Source: Mesorhizobium_L sp035547755
Lineage (GTDB): Bacteria; Pseudomonadota; Alphaproteobacteria; Rhizobiales; Rhizobiaceae
Reading direction: 5' to 3'
DNA: 64,000 bases
Assembly: GCA_035547755.1 (NCBI GenBank)
Contig: DASZUG010000002.1
Span: forward strand, 124,001-188,000
Within the stretch, counting starts at the first letter, position 1. Each line of letters begins with the position of its first letter. A program made the position numbers and the translations under genes. Under the pieces are notes generated by a model. That model did not search any database, was not told the origin of the DNA, and saw nothing but the letters and a program-made list of their open reading frames with translations. Positions 1-8,475 of the stretch are shown piece by piece.

Positions 1-484
1 TCAGCCAGGCCTCCATTTCGCCGACCGTGTCATAGACGGGCGGATGGCCGACATAATCGGCGATGCGGCCGATGCCTTCCGTCTGGATTTCAGGGCCGAT
101 ATCGTTGATGACGAGATGGCTGATGCGCTCCTTCAGCCTGCCGCCGGCGAGCGTGACGCCGAGCAGCCCGCCCATCGAGGTGCCGACCCAGCGCAACTGC
201 CGGATGCCATAGCGATCAAGCATGGCAAGCGCCATGTCGCCATAGGTGCGATAGGAATAGTCGGTCTCCGGGCTTTTCGCCCAGGCGGAAAGGCCGCGAC
301 CGAGCGTATCGGGGCAAAGGACGAAACAACTGTCGGACAGCGCCTCCGCCGCCTCGTCGAAATCGCGGCCGGTTCGGGCAAGGCCGTGCCACATGACCAG
401 CGCCGGTTTTTGCGGATCGCCCCATTCGGTGATGTGCATCTCATGGCCGGCGGCGTTGATATAGGTCGAGCGAGGGCCGTTCAT
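1..484 (-). CDS. alpha/beta hydrolase (3' end outside window)
   Basis: This is an alpha/beta-hydrolase-fold enzyme, probably an esterase, amidase or lactonase of small molecules. About 160 N-terminal residues are visible and the C-terminus lies beyond position 1. The start reads MNGPRSTYINAAGHEMHITEWG. It is followed by the oxyanion-hole-type WHGLARTG segment and the nucleophile elbow GTSMGG (GxSxG) near residue 110. The catalytic Asp and His are not in the window. The start ATG overlaps the stop of livM by four bases (ATGA), so translation is probably coupled. As the last visible gene of the liv operon, it may hydrolyse the imported compound. The substrate cannot be told from the sequence. 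Confidence 0.85.
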   Translation of the reverse strand, partial: MNGPRSTYINAAGHEMHITEWGDPQKPALVMWHGLARTGRDFDEAAEALSDSCFVLCPDTLGRGLSAWAKSPETDYSYRTYGDMALAMLDRYGIRQLRWVGTSMGGLLGVTLAGGRLKERISHLVINDIGPEIQTEGIGRIADYVGHPPVYDTVGEMEAWL

Positions 485-1563
485 CGGCGTTTTCCTTTTC
501 CCATGAGCGTTCCGGCGATGCCCGCCGGGAAGAAATAGACGAGCAGGATGAAGAGCAGCCCGAGCCAGAGCAGCCAGCGGTCGGGATCGAACAGCTTCGG
601 CAGGAGCGGCACGGCGGAAGTGGCGGCAGCGACCGCCTCCATGATGTCCTTGAGATAGAATTGCGCCAGCGTCATCACCGCGACGCCGATGACGGAGCCG
701 ATCGTCGTTCCCATACCGCCGATAACCACCATCAGCAGAATGTCGACCATGATCGAGAAAGAAAGCGCCACGTCCGGGCCTGTATATTTCAGCCACACCG
801 CCCTCAGCACGCCGGCAAGCGCCGCGATGACGGCGGCGATGCAGAAGATCGAGGTACGATAGGCGACGACGCGATAGCCGATCGCCTCGGCGCGCATCTC
901 GTTCTCTCGGATCGCCTCCAGCACCGTGCCCATGGGCGAGGCGACGATCCTCAGCATCAGCAGGAAAAGCAGGAGCGCGGCGACGAAGACGAAATAATAG
1001 ACGGCAAGCCGGCCGTTGAGCGCCGTGCCGAACAGCTTCACGACATGGCCGTCGGCATCGGTGAGAAACTTCATCGACGGCGCGAAAAGATGCGGCACCG
1101 AATAGGTCAGCCCATCCTCGCCGCCGGTCAGGTCGGACAGTTGGCTCGCCAGCACCAGCATGACGGAAGCCGCAGCGAGCGTGACCATGGCGAAGAAGAT
1201 CGACTTCACCCTGAGCGACAACAGCCCGATCAGGAAGGCGAGCACGAGCGCCGCCGCCACCCCGGCAAGGCCGCCGACCAGGATGGCCCCGAAGCTTGGT
1301 CCCATGCCTTTCAGCGCGATCGCGGTTCCATAGGCGCCGAGGCCGAAGAACATGGTGTGGGCGAAGGAGACGATGCCGGTATAGCCGATCAGCAAATCAT
1401 AGCTCGCGACGAGGACGACGAAGACGCAGATGCGCGCCGCGACTTCCTGCGCGCGGAAATCGTGAAAGAGAAAGGGCGCGAAGAGCAGCACCAGCCCGAT
1501 CAGGCCGACAACGACATGGACAATCAGCCGTCCGGGGGCAAAGGGGCGGGAAGCAGCGATCAT
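481..1563 (-). CDS. livM: branched-chain amino acid/amide ABC transporter permease LivM
   Basis: This is an inner-membrane permease of the HAAT (Liv) family, about 360 residues. The first helix is the hydrophobic stretch after MIAASRPFAPGRL. The segment ASYDLLIGYTGIVSFAHTMFFGLGAY is the typical LivM signature, and a LivM-type GGMGTTIGSVIG lies near the C-terminus. The start at 1563 overlaps the livH stop (1560-1562) as ATGA. The same reading frame stays open further upstream, but there it runs out of frame through livH and encodes arginine-rich non-protein, so the longer version is not used. It pairs with LivH and is energised by LivF and LivG. Confidence 0.93.
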   Translation of the reverse strand: MIAASRPFAPGRLIVHVVVGLIGLVLLFAPFLFHDFRAQEVAARICVFVVLVASYDLLIGYTGIVSFAHTMFFGLGAYGTAIALKGMGPSFGAILVGGLAGVAAALVLAFLIGLLSLRVKSIFFAMVTLAAASVMLVLASQLSDLTGGEDGLTYSVPHLFAPSMKFLTDADGHVVKLFGTALNGRLAVYYFVFVAALLLFLLMLRIVASPMGTVLEAIRENEMRAEAIGYRVVAYRTSIFCIAAVIAALAGVLRAVWLKYTGPDVALSFSIMVDILLMVVIGGMGTTIGSVIGVAVMTLAQFYLKDIMEAVAAATSAVPLLPKLFDPDRWLLWLGLLFILLVYFFPAGIAGTLMGKGKRR

Positions 1564-2558
1564 CTCTTCACCGCCGGCCTCAAGCCATAGGGCCGCCACA
1601 AGAGCACCGCCATCATCAGGAGCATGTTGGAGGCGAGCGACATTTTCGGCAGCAGGAAGGCGACGTAATTGCCGAGCAGCCCGACCAGGATGGCGCCCAA
1701 GAGCGACCCCTCGATCGATCCCAGCCCGCCGATGATGACGACGATGAAGACGAGGATCAGCATCTCCGAGCCGAGTGTTCCCGAGATCAGGCCCTGATAG
1801 CCGGCCCACATGGCGCCGCCCATCGCGGCGAGCGCCGATCCGGCCATGAAGACACCGACGAAAAGCCGGTCGATGCGGAAGCCGAGCGCCTCGACCATTT
1901 CGCGGTTCTCGACGCCGGCGCGGATCAGGAGCCCGATGCGCGTGCGGTTGAGCACCAGCGCCAGCACGCCGTAGACGACGAGACCAAGAATGAAGGCGAA
2001 GACGCGGTAGATCTCGATCGTGGCGTTGCCGATGACGAAGGAGCCGGAAAGAATCGCCGGGCGCGGCACGGCGACGGGCGAGCCGCCCCAGATCGCCAGG
2101 ATCAGCTGTTCGGCGATGATCAGCGCCCCGACCGTGACGAGGATCTGGCGCAGATGATCGCGATAGACGGGCCGGACGATAACGCGCTCGAAAAACCATC
2201 CGGCGAGCGCGCCGAAGGCCGTCGCCGCCGCGATCGCCAGCAGGATGGCGGCGAGGTTGAGCGCCGGGTTGCCGCCATGCAGCCAGGAGGCAAGCGCGGC
2301 GAGCACCGAGGCGGCGATGAAGGCGCCGAAGGAAATGAAGGCGGAATGGCCGAAATTCAGCACATCCATCAGGCCGAAAACGAGCGACAGGCCCGACGCC
2401 ATCAGGAAGATCATCATGCCCATGGCGAGCCCTGCCGCGGTCAGCGTCACCCATGAGGAAAACGAACCGATCAGCGGGAGCGCGATAATCGCCAGGGTGA
2501 AAGGCAGGAGATTGACGCCGCCGAGGCGGGAGAGAGTGGCGGAGAGGGAAGCCATCAT
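1560..2558 (-). CDS. livH: branched-chain amino acid/amide ABC transporter permease LivH
   Basis: This is a LivH-type permease of 332 residues with about eight hydrophobic segments. The segment ASGLSLVFGLMDVLNFGHSAF is the family signature, and GGLGSIEGSLLGAILVGL is the conserved C-terminal element. There are two adjacent ATG codons (2558 and 2555). The first follows directly on the livF stop at 2559, so the genes are contiguous in one transcript. It forms the transmembrane channel with LivM. The substrate class of this family covers branched-chain amino acids, short amides and urea. The hydantoinase-type genes nearby favour a cyclic or linear amide, but that is inference. Confidence 0.93.
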   Translation of the reverse strand: MMASLSATLSRLGGVNLLPFTLAIIALPLIGSFSSWVTLTAAGLAMGMMIFLMASGLSLVFGLMDVLNFGHSAFISFGAFIAASVLAALASWLHGGNPALNLAAILLAIAAATAFGALAGWFFERVIVRPVYRDHLRQILVTVGALIIAEQLILAIWGGSPVAVPRPAILSGSFVIGNATIEIYRVFAFILGLVVYGVLALVLNRTRIGLLIRAGVENREMVEALGFRIDRLFVGVFMAGSALAAMGGAMWAGYQGLISGTLGSEMLILVFIVVIIGGLGSIEGSLLGAILVGLLGNYVAFLLPKMSLASNMLLMMAVLLWRPYGLRPAVKR

Positions 2559-3274
<716 letters not shown>

Positions 3275-3278
<4 letters not shown>

Positions 3279-4036
3279 GCGACCTCCTCCTCGCCGACGC
3301 CGAGATAGATCTCGCGCACGACCGGCAGGGCCATCACCGTCGCCGGTTCCCCATCGGCGATCAGTTCGCCATTGTTGAAGACGATGATGCGGTCGGCGAG
3401 TGTGCGCACGACATCCATCTTGTGCTCGACCAGCAGGATCGTCTTTGAGCGATCTTTCTTGATGTCGGCGATGAGGTCGAGGATGACCGGCGCCTCGTCG
3501 GCCGACATGCCGGCGGTCGGCTCGTCGAACATGAAGATGTCCGGCTGCATGGCGATCAGCAGCGCCACTTCGAGCTTGCGCTGGTCGCCATGCGGCAGCG
3601 CCGCAGCCGGCAGCTGGGCTACCTCGGAAAGACGCGTGCGCTGGAGGACCGTTTGCGCCTCGTCACGAAGCGCGGCGAGCGCGGAGGCGCGGCGAAAGAT
3701 GCTTGCGCCCGCCCCTGCCCGCGCCTGTACGGCGAGCCTGACATTTTCAAGCACCGAAAGCCGCGGGAAGAGATTGGTCAGCTGGAAGGCGCGGCCGATG
3801 CCGGCCTTTGCCCTGGCGGAAGGCGAAAGTGACGTGATCTCCATATCGCCCTTGACAATGCGGCCTTCCGTCGGCGTCAGCTGGCCGGAAACGAGATTGA
3901 ACCAGGTCGTCTTGCCCGCGCCGTTCGGTCCGACGATGACCGTCAGTTCGCCCGGCCGGAAGGCGATCGTCACGCCGTTGACGGCCGCATGGCCGCCGAA
4001 GCGGATCGTCAAATTCTCGGTGCGGAGGGAAGACAT
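3275..4036 (-). CDS. livG: branched-chain amino acid/amide ABC transporter ATPase LivG
   Basis: This is a cytoplasmic ABC ATPase of about 253 residues from the start MSSLRTENLTIRFGG. An in-frame ATG at 4051 would add MPTAD. Neither start has a clear ribosome site, and the upstream inverted repeat favours the inner start. Walker A is GPNGAGKTT. The signature is the divergent LPHGDQRKLEVALL form seen in LivG, and Walker B is IFMFDEPTAGMS. The H-loop reads ILLVEHKMDVV. It partners with LivF. It is separated from the binding-protein gene by an inverted repeat of roughly 80 bp, which may lower expression of the downstream genes. Confidence 0.93.
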
Positions 4037-4053
4037 GTCGGCAGTCGGCATGT

Positions 4054-4131
4054 GGCAGTGGGCAATCGGACAAAGGGCAGCGGCGGCTTCGAAGCGGACG
4101 CCCGACTGCCCATTGCCGATTGCCTATTGCC
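4054..4131. repeat. inverted repeat between SBP gene and livG
   Basis: The arms at 4054-4069 and 4116-4131 match in 14 of 16 positions, with a core GGCAATCGG/CCGATTGCC and a spacer of about 46 bases. The right arm continues as a short GCCNATTGCC tandem. It lies between the stop of the substrate-binding protein and livG on the minus strand. There it could form a transcript-stabilising or attenuating hairpin. GCCNATTGCC strings are common intergenic repeats in rhizobia. Confidence 0.6.
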
Positions 4132-4136
4132 GCACC

Positions 4137-5333
4137 TCACTTCTCGTCATTCCGGCCGATCGGAATATGCATCTGGTCGGGCTTGATGACATCGACCAGT
4201 TCCGGAATGGCCCAGGCGACCTTCGGATCGACCTTGATCTTGAAGTGATACATCTCCTGCATCGCCTGATGGTCTTCCTTGCGGAACGTCATGGGGCCTT
4301 TCGGCGTGTCCCAGGTCATGCCCGCCATGGTCTTGATCAGGGAATCGGTCTTCAGGTCGGGAGAGGTCTCGATCGCCTTGACGATGGCGAGCGCCGCAGC
4401 CATGCCGCCGCAGGTGAAGAAGTCCGGCGGCTGATGATAGCGCTTCTCATGCTCCTTCACGAGCCAGTCGTTGATCGGGTTCTTCGGGATGCCGTAATAG
4501 TAATAGGTGGCGCCTTCCATACCCGGCACCTGCTTGTAAGCCTTCATCACCGGCAGGATGTTGCCGCCGGTCGAAAGCTTGATGTCGTAGCGGCCGGGAT
4601 CGGCGGCGACGAGCGGCGTCAGCGCGTCGATGCCGGCGACATAAATGACGATGACGCGGCGGCCGGGCTTGTCCTTCAGCGCATCGAACATGCGCTGGAT
4701 GGTGGCCGTGAAGTCGGTGGTCTTGATCGGCACATATTCCTCGTCGACGACATGCGCGCCGGTGCCCTTGAGCGCCGTCTTGAAAGCGGCGATGCCGTCC
4801 TTGCCGAAGGCGTAATCCTGCGCCAGGGTCGCGACGTAGAGGTCCTTGTCCGGCTTCAGCGCCAGCGCCTGCGCCTGCATGTCCTGCGAGGAATTGCGCG
4901 ACGTCTTGAAGATATAGCGATTGGAATCGGGACCTGTCAGCGAATCCGCCACCGCCGGCTCGACCACGAGGATCTTCTGGTTCTCCGCCGCGATCGGCAG
5001 CAGCGCCGTCGTCACGCCGGAAGACGTGCCGCCGACCGCGAACAGCGCATCGTCGTCATTATAGGCTTCCTCCAGCATGGAGCGGGCCACGTCCGGCTTG
5101 AACTGCGTGTCCTTTTCGATGATTTCGATCTTGTGACCCTTGACCGTCATGGTGCCCTTGGTGGCGTATTCGAGGCCGAGATTGAAGCCGATCGTGGTCT
5201 GTTTCGAATAGGTTTCGAGCGGCGAGCCCGACAATCCGTGGACAAGCGCGATCTTGATCGCGTCATCGGCCAGGGCCGGCTGCAGGGCGGCCATCGCGCC
5301 GGCGAGCGCCAGCGCGGCGAGCAACTTCTTCAT
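4137..5333 (-). CDS. periplasmic substrate-binding protein of Liv-type ABC transporter
   Basis: This is a type I periplasmic binding protein of about 398 residues. The chosen start gives MKKLLAALALAGAMAALQPALA followed by DDAIKI, a clear signal peptide. A GAGGAGG ribosome site sits 8-9 bases upstream of that ATG, so the alternative ATG at 5351, which would overlap that site, is unlikely. The mature domain starts IKIALVHGLSGSPLETY, as in amide/branched-chain binding proteins. It is the first gene of the operon SBP-livG-livF-livH-livM-hydrolase. It is divergent from a PAS-LuxR regulator at 5465, which may control it. Confidence 0.92.
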   Translation of the reverse strand: MKKLLAALALAGAMAALQPALADDAIKIALVHGLSGSPLETYSKQTTIGFNLGLEYATKGTMTVKGHKIEIIEKDTQFKPDVARSMLEEAYNDDDALFAVGGTSSGVTTALLPIAAENQKILVVEPAVADSLTGPDSNRYIFKTSRNSSQDMQAQALALKPDKDLYVATLAQDYAFGKDGIAAFKTALKGTGAHVVDEEYVPIKTTDFTATIQRMFDALKDKPGRRVIVIYVAGIDALTPLVAADPGRYDIKLSTGGNILPVMKAYKQVPGMEGATYYYYGIPKNPINDWLVKEHEKRYHQPPDFFTCGGMAAALAIVKAIETSPDLKTDSLIKTMAGMTWDTPKGPMTFRKEDHQAMQEMYHFKIKVDPKVAWAIPELVDVIKPDQMHIPIGRNDEK

Positions 5334-5464
5334 CCTCTTGTTCCTCCTCATTGCGGCGGTCTCTTCGGCAATCGTCCGGCCTGCCGGTTTTTTCTTGGTC
5401 CAGCGGAAACCAGCTTCTATTATTCGCCGGGCGCCGTGATCGGCAATATGGTGGAAATACGCAA

Positions 5465-6046
5465 ATGACCGACCCGACGAAGGAGTTGAACGCGATCGCC
5501 TTTCGCCACGCGCCGGTCGGCATCGTCATGACGGCGAGCCGCGTCATCAAGGCGTGCAATCCCGCCTTCTCCGAAATGTTCGGCTATGGTGAAGGCGAAC
5601 TGATCGACCAGTCCTTCGCCATCCTCTACCCCTCCTTCGAGGAGTTCCTGCGCATCCGCAATGTCGGCGTCGAGCCGCTGAAAAAGACCAACCGCTATTC
5701 CGACGAGCGCATCATGGCGCGCAAGGACGGCTCGCTCTTCTGGGTGCGCGTGCGCGGCCATTCGCTGACACGCGAGGACGACCCGCTGCGGCAAGCTGTC
5801 TGGAGCTTCGCCGATCTGTCGGCGGAACGGACGGTGGCGGAACTTTCGACGCGCGAGCGCCAGATCGTCATGCATCTGGGCGAAGGCCGCACCTCGAAGG
5901 AAATCGCGCGCACGCTGTCGATCTCGCCGCGCACGGTGGAGGCCTATCGCGCGCGGCTGCTGAAGAAATATGCCGCCGGCAATGTCGCGGAGCTCCTGTC
6001 GCATCTCGGCGGCATGCCGCCCATCAACGCGCTCCGTACCGGTTAG
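5465..6046 (+). CDS. PAS domain-LuxR-type transcriptional regulator
   Basis: This is a cytoplasmic regulator of about 193 residues. The N-terminal part (about 10-120) is a PAS domain: RHAPVGIVMTASRVIKACN and NPAFSEMFGYGEGELI are typical. The C-terminal part is a LuxR/GerE helix-turn-helix: LSTRERQIVMHLGEG, SKEIARTLSISPRTVEAYRA. There is no receiver domain, so it is probably tuned by a small ligand or by redox through the PAS fold. A longer frame opens at 5351, but its extra residues overlap the divergent promoter region and do not resemble the family. Its position suggests local control of the liv operon. Confidence 0.86.
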   Translation: MTDPTKELNAIAFRHAPVGIVMTASRVIKACNPAFSEMFGYGEGELIDQSFAILYPSFEEFLRIRNVGVEPLKKTNRYSDERIMARKDGSLFWVRVRGHSLTREDDPLRQAVWSFADLSAERTVAELSTRERQIVMHLGEGRTSKEIARTLSISPRTVEAYRARLLKKYAAGNVAELLSHLGGMPPINALRTG

Positions 6047-6052
6047 TCAGGA

Positions 6053-7789
6053 TTATCTCCTCAGCGCAGCCGTTTTCTCCCGGTCGACCACCATCGACGC
6101 CGGATCGATCGCGACGCCGAAGCGTTCGGCGGCTTCTTCGGCGGTGTAATAGCCCATGGCGACATCGTGCAGGACGGCCTTGGGGTCGCGCGTCAGCGGA
6201 TCGCCATAGCCGCCGCCGCCCGGCGTGCCGACGCGGACGCGATCGCCGGCCCTGAGCGGAATGTCCTGCTCCTTGGAGAGATGCGGCGGCGTATGCGGGA
6301 TGCCTTTCTGGAAAACGGTGACGGCATTCGGCCCGCCATCGGCGCCACCCAAGACGCCCTGCGGTCCGAAACGGCCGTGATCCATGACGAAGGACGCGCG
6401 GGCTTCTCCACGAAGGATCTCGACATCGTAGAGCAGGCCGAAACCGCCGCGGTGCTTTCCCGCGCCGCCAGAGCCTTCACGCAGCGCATATTCGCGATAA
6501 AGCACCGGATAGGCCTGTTCCATCACCTCCACCGGCGGCGATTTCGAGATGCCGATGGTGGAGCAGCCATTGGCAAGCCCGTCATGATGGGCGTTGCCGC
6601 CATAGCCGCCCCCGGATATCTGGTACATGACATAATCACGCCCGCGCGCCGGATCGCTGCCGCCAAGCGCGAAATTGCCACTTGAACCGGCGGGCGCGGC
6701 GGTCACCTCCTCCGGCAGGGCCTGGACGAGCGCGGCGAAGACGGCTTCGGCGATGCGCTGCGACACTTCCGCGGCGCAGCCCGAGACCGGGCGGGGGTAT
6801 CTCGCATCGAGGAAGGTGCCTTCCGGGCGCTTGACGATCAGCGGTTCGAAGGCGCCGGCGCTCATCGGAACGTCGGGAAAGATGTGGCGGACGGCGAGAT
6901 AGACGGAAGACAATGTCGTCGCCAGAACGCTGTTCATCGGCCCGGCGCAGGGCGGCGAGGAACCGTCGAAATCGAAGGTCAGCATGTCGCCCTTCTTCTC
7001 CACCGCAAGCGCGATGGTGAGCGGCTGGTCGACGACGCCGTCGGAGTCAACGAAAGCCTTCGAGCGGTAGACGCCGTCGGGAAGGACCGCGATGCGGGCG
7101 CGCATCTGATCGGCGGCGCGGCGCCGCAGTTCGCCGATCGCTTCCGTCACCGTTTCGTCTCCGTAACGATCCAGCACTTCGAAGAGCCGGTCCTGTCCGA
7201 CCATCAGCGCCGCGGCCTGCGCCTTGATGTCGCCGATGCGCTGATCCGCGACGCGGATATTGGAGGCGATGATCGCATGGATCTCGGGATCGAGCCGGCC
7301 TTTCTTGAAGAGCTTCACCGGCGGCAGCCGCAGGCCTTCCTGCTCCACGGCGGTAGCGGACGCCGAGAAGCCGCCCGGCACGGCGCCGCCGATGTCCGGC
7401 CAGTGCCCGGTATTCGACAGCCAGCAGAAAATCCTGCCGTTGCGATAAGCCGGCATGACGAAGCGCACATCCATCAGATGCGTGCCGCCGAGATAGGGAT
7501 CGTTGACGATGTAAATATCGCCCTCTTCCGGCGGCAGAGCGCGGCCACCTGCGATCATCTCGATCAGCACACGCGTCGAATACTGCATGACGCCGACGAA
7601 GACCGGCAACCCCCCGACCCCCTGCGCGATCAGGGAGCCGTCCTCGGCGGAATAGATGCCGTCCGACCGATCGTTCGCCTCGGCGATGACCGGCGAGAAG
7701 GCCGCGCGAGAGAAGGTCAGGTCCATCTCGTCGCAGACCTGCTGCACCGCGGCCTGGATGACGGAAAGGGTGATTGCGTCGAGGCTCAT
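6053..7789 (-). CDS. hyuB: hydantoinase B/oxoprolinase family protein
   Basis: This is the beta-type subunit of an ATP-dependent hydantoinase/5-oxoprolinase/acetone-carboxylase family enzyme, 578 residues, the usual length. It has the family segments VCDEMDLTFSRAAFSPVIAEANDRSDGIYS near the N-terminus, DIYIVNDPYLGGTHLMDV around residue 100 and the C-terminal RVGTPGGGGYGDP. It should pair with HyuA to open a cyclic amide or carboxylate ring using ATP. It is on the same strand as hyuA, but the two are 687 bp apart because a toxin-antitoxin pair on the other strand lies between them. The C-terminus ends six bases after the convergent LuxR gene. The exact substrate is unknown. Confidence 0.92.
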   Translation of the reverse strand: MSLDAITLSVIQAAVQQVCDEMDLTFSRAAFSPVIAEANDRSDGIYSAEDGSLIAQGVGGLPVFVGVMQYSTRVLIEMIAGGRALPPEEGDIYIVNDPYLGGTHLMDVRFVMPAYRNGRIFCWLSNTGHWPDIGGAVPGGFSASATAVEQEGLRLPPVKLFKKGRLDPEIHAIIASNIRVADQRIGDIKAQAAALMVGQDRLFEVLDRYGDETVTEAIGELRRRAADQMRARIAVLPDGVYRSKAFVDSDGVVDQPLTIALAVEKKGDMLTFDFDGSSPPCAGPMNSVLATTLSSVYLAVRHIFPDVPMSAGAFEPLIVKRPEGTFLDARYPRPVSGCAAEVSQRIAEAVFAALVQALPEEVTAAPAGSSGNFALGGSDPARGRDYVMYQISGGGYGGNAHHDGLANGCSTIGISKSPPVEVMEQAYPVLYREYALREGSGGAGKHRGGFGLLYDVEILRGEARASFVMDHGRFGPQGVLGGADGGPNAVTVFQKGIPHTPPHLSKEQDIPLRAGDRVRVGTPGGGGYGDPLTRDPKAVLHDVAMGYYTAEEAAERFGVAIDPASMVVDREKTAALRR

Positions 7790-7818
7790 GGCTATTGCAC
7801 CGCCGGAAAGGCAAAGCG

Positions 7819-7854
7819 TTGCGAATGACGGATTTCTGTATTACACTGTATAAC
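7819..7854 (+). promoter_or_regulatory. promoter and operator of the toxin-antitoxin pair
   Basis: A candidate sigma70 promoter has TTGCGA at 7819-7824 and TACACT at 7842-7847, with a 17-base spacer. Overlapping the -10 element is a 17-bp imperfect palindrome at 7838-7854, GTATTACACTGTATAAC, with 12 of 16 non-central positions symmetric. This is the usual place for autorepression by a ribbon-helix-helix antitoxin. An AAGGA ribosome site follows before the ATG at 7871. Confidence 0.6.
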
Positions 7855-7870
7855 AACAAAAGGAAAAACG

Positions 7871-8131
7871 ATGTCGAACATGAAGAACCTCTCCGACCCC
7901 ATCGCTCTCAGGGTGCCCGCGGACATTCTGGCCGAAATCGAGCGGATCGCGCAGCTGAGCGAACGCAGCCGAAGCTGGGTGATCGTGCGAGCAATGAAGG
8001 CGTATCTGGCGGCGGAAGGCAGGGACATCCTTGCAGCAGCCGAGGGACGCGACGAGATCGCGCGCGGCGAATCGGCCGATCTTGACGACCTGCTCGACGA
8101 ACTCGACGACCGCAAGGGCAAGGCGGCGTAA
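7871..8131 (+). CDS. ribbon-helix-helix (CopG-type) antitoxin
   Basis: This is an 86-residue type II antitoxin. The N-terminal half is a ribbon-helix-helix DNA-binding fold: the strand PIALRVPADI, then ILAEIERIAQLSERSRSWVIVRAMKAYLA, as in CopG/ParD/RelB-like proteins. The C-terminal half is acidic (SADLDDLLDELDDRK) and probably wraps the toxin. The TAA stop overlaps the toxin ATG by one base (TAATG), giving coupled translation. It lies on the strand opposite to hyuA and hyuB. Confidence 0.85.
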   Translation: MSNMKNLSDPIALRVPADILAEIERIAQLSERSRSWVIVRAMKAYLAAEGRDILAAAEGRDEIARGESADLDDLLDELDDRKGKAA

Positions 8132-8466
8132 TGCGGGTTGTCATATCCGCGCGCGTAAAGACCTTCCTGCAAGCCGAAAAATCCTACCTTTCGAGACACA
8201 GCACCTCCGCCTGGAAGATGCTGGCGGTGAGACTCCGGCAGACGCGGAAACTGCTCGCGGAATGTCCGCTCGCGGGAAGCGCAAAGGCTCTGCCGATGAA
8301 GGGACTGCGCCGCATTGTCATGGGAGATTATGTCCTCGATTATGAGGTCCGGAATGGGGAAATCCATATTCTGAGCATGCGGCACGGGCGCCAGAACGAT
8401 CCCGACCTCGAATATGAACCCGATTTCGGTGATGAAACCGGGCATGCTTCCGAAGACGTGCGGTGA
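8131..8466 (+). CDS. RelE/ParE-family toxin
   Basis: This is a basic 111-residue protein directly coupled to the antitoxin. It has the ParE/RelE layout: the strand MRVVISARVKTFLQ, an arginine-rich helical part, then MKGLRRIVMGDYVLDYEV and IHILSMRHGRQND. The last strand and HGRQ are typical of the superfamily. Whether it acts on ribosome-bound mRNA (RelE) or gyrase (ParE) cannot be decided. It ends ten bases before the convergent hyuA stop. The acidic C-terminal tail after residue 90 is slightly longer than usual. Confidence 0.83.
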   Translation: MRVVISARVKTFLQAEKSYLSRHSTSAWKMLAVRLRQTRKLLAECPLAGSAKALPMKGLRRIVMGDYVLDYEVRNGEIHILSMRHGRQNDPDLEYEPDFGDETGHASEDVR

Positions 8467-8475
8467 TTTCCATGC

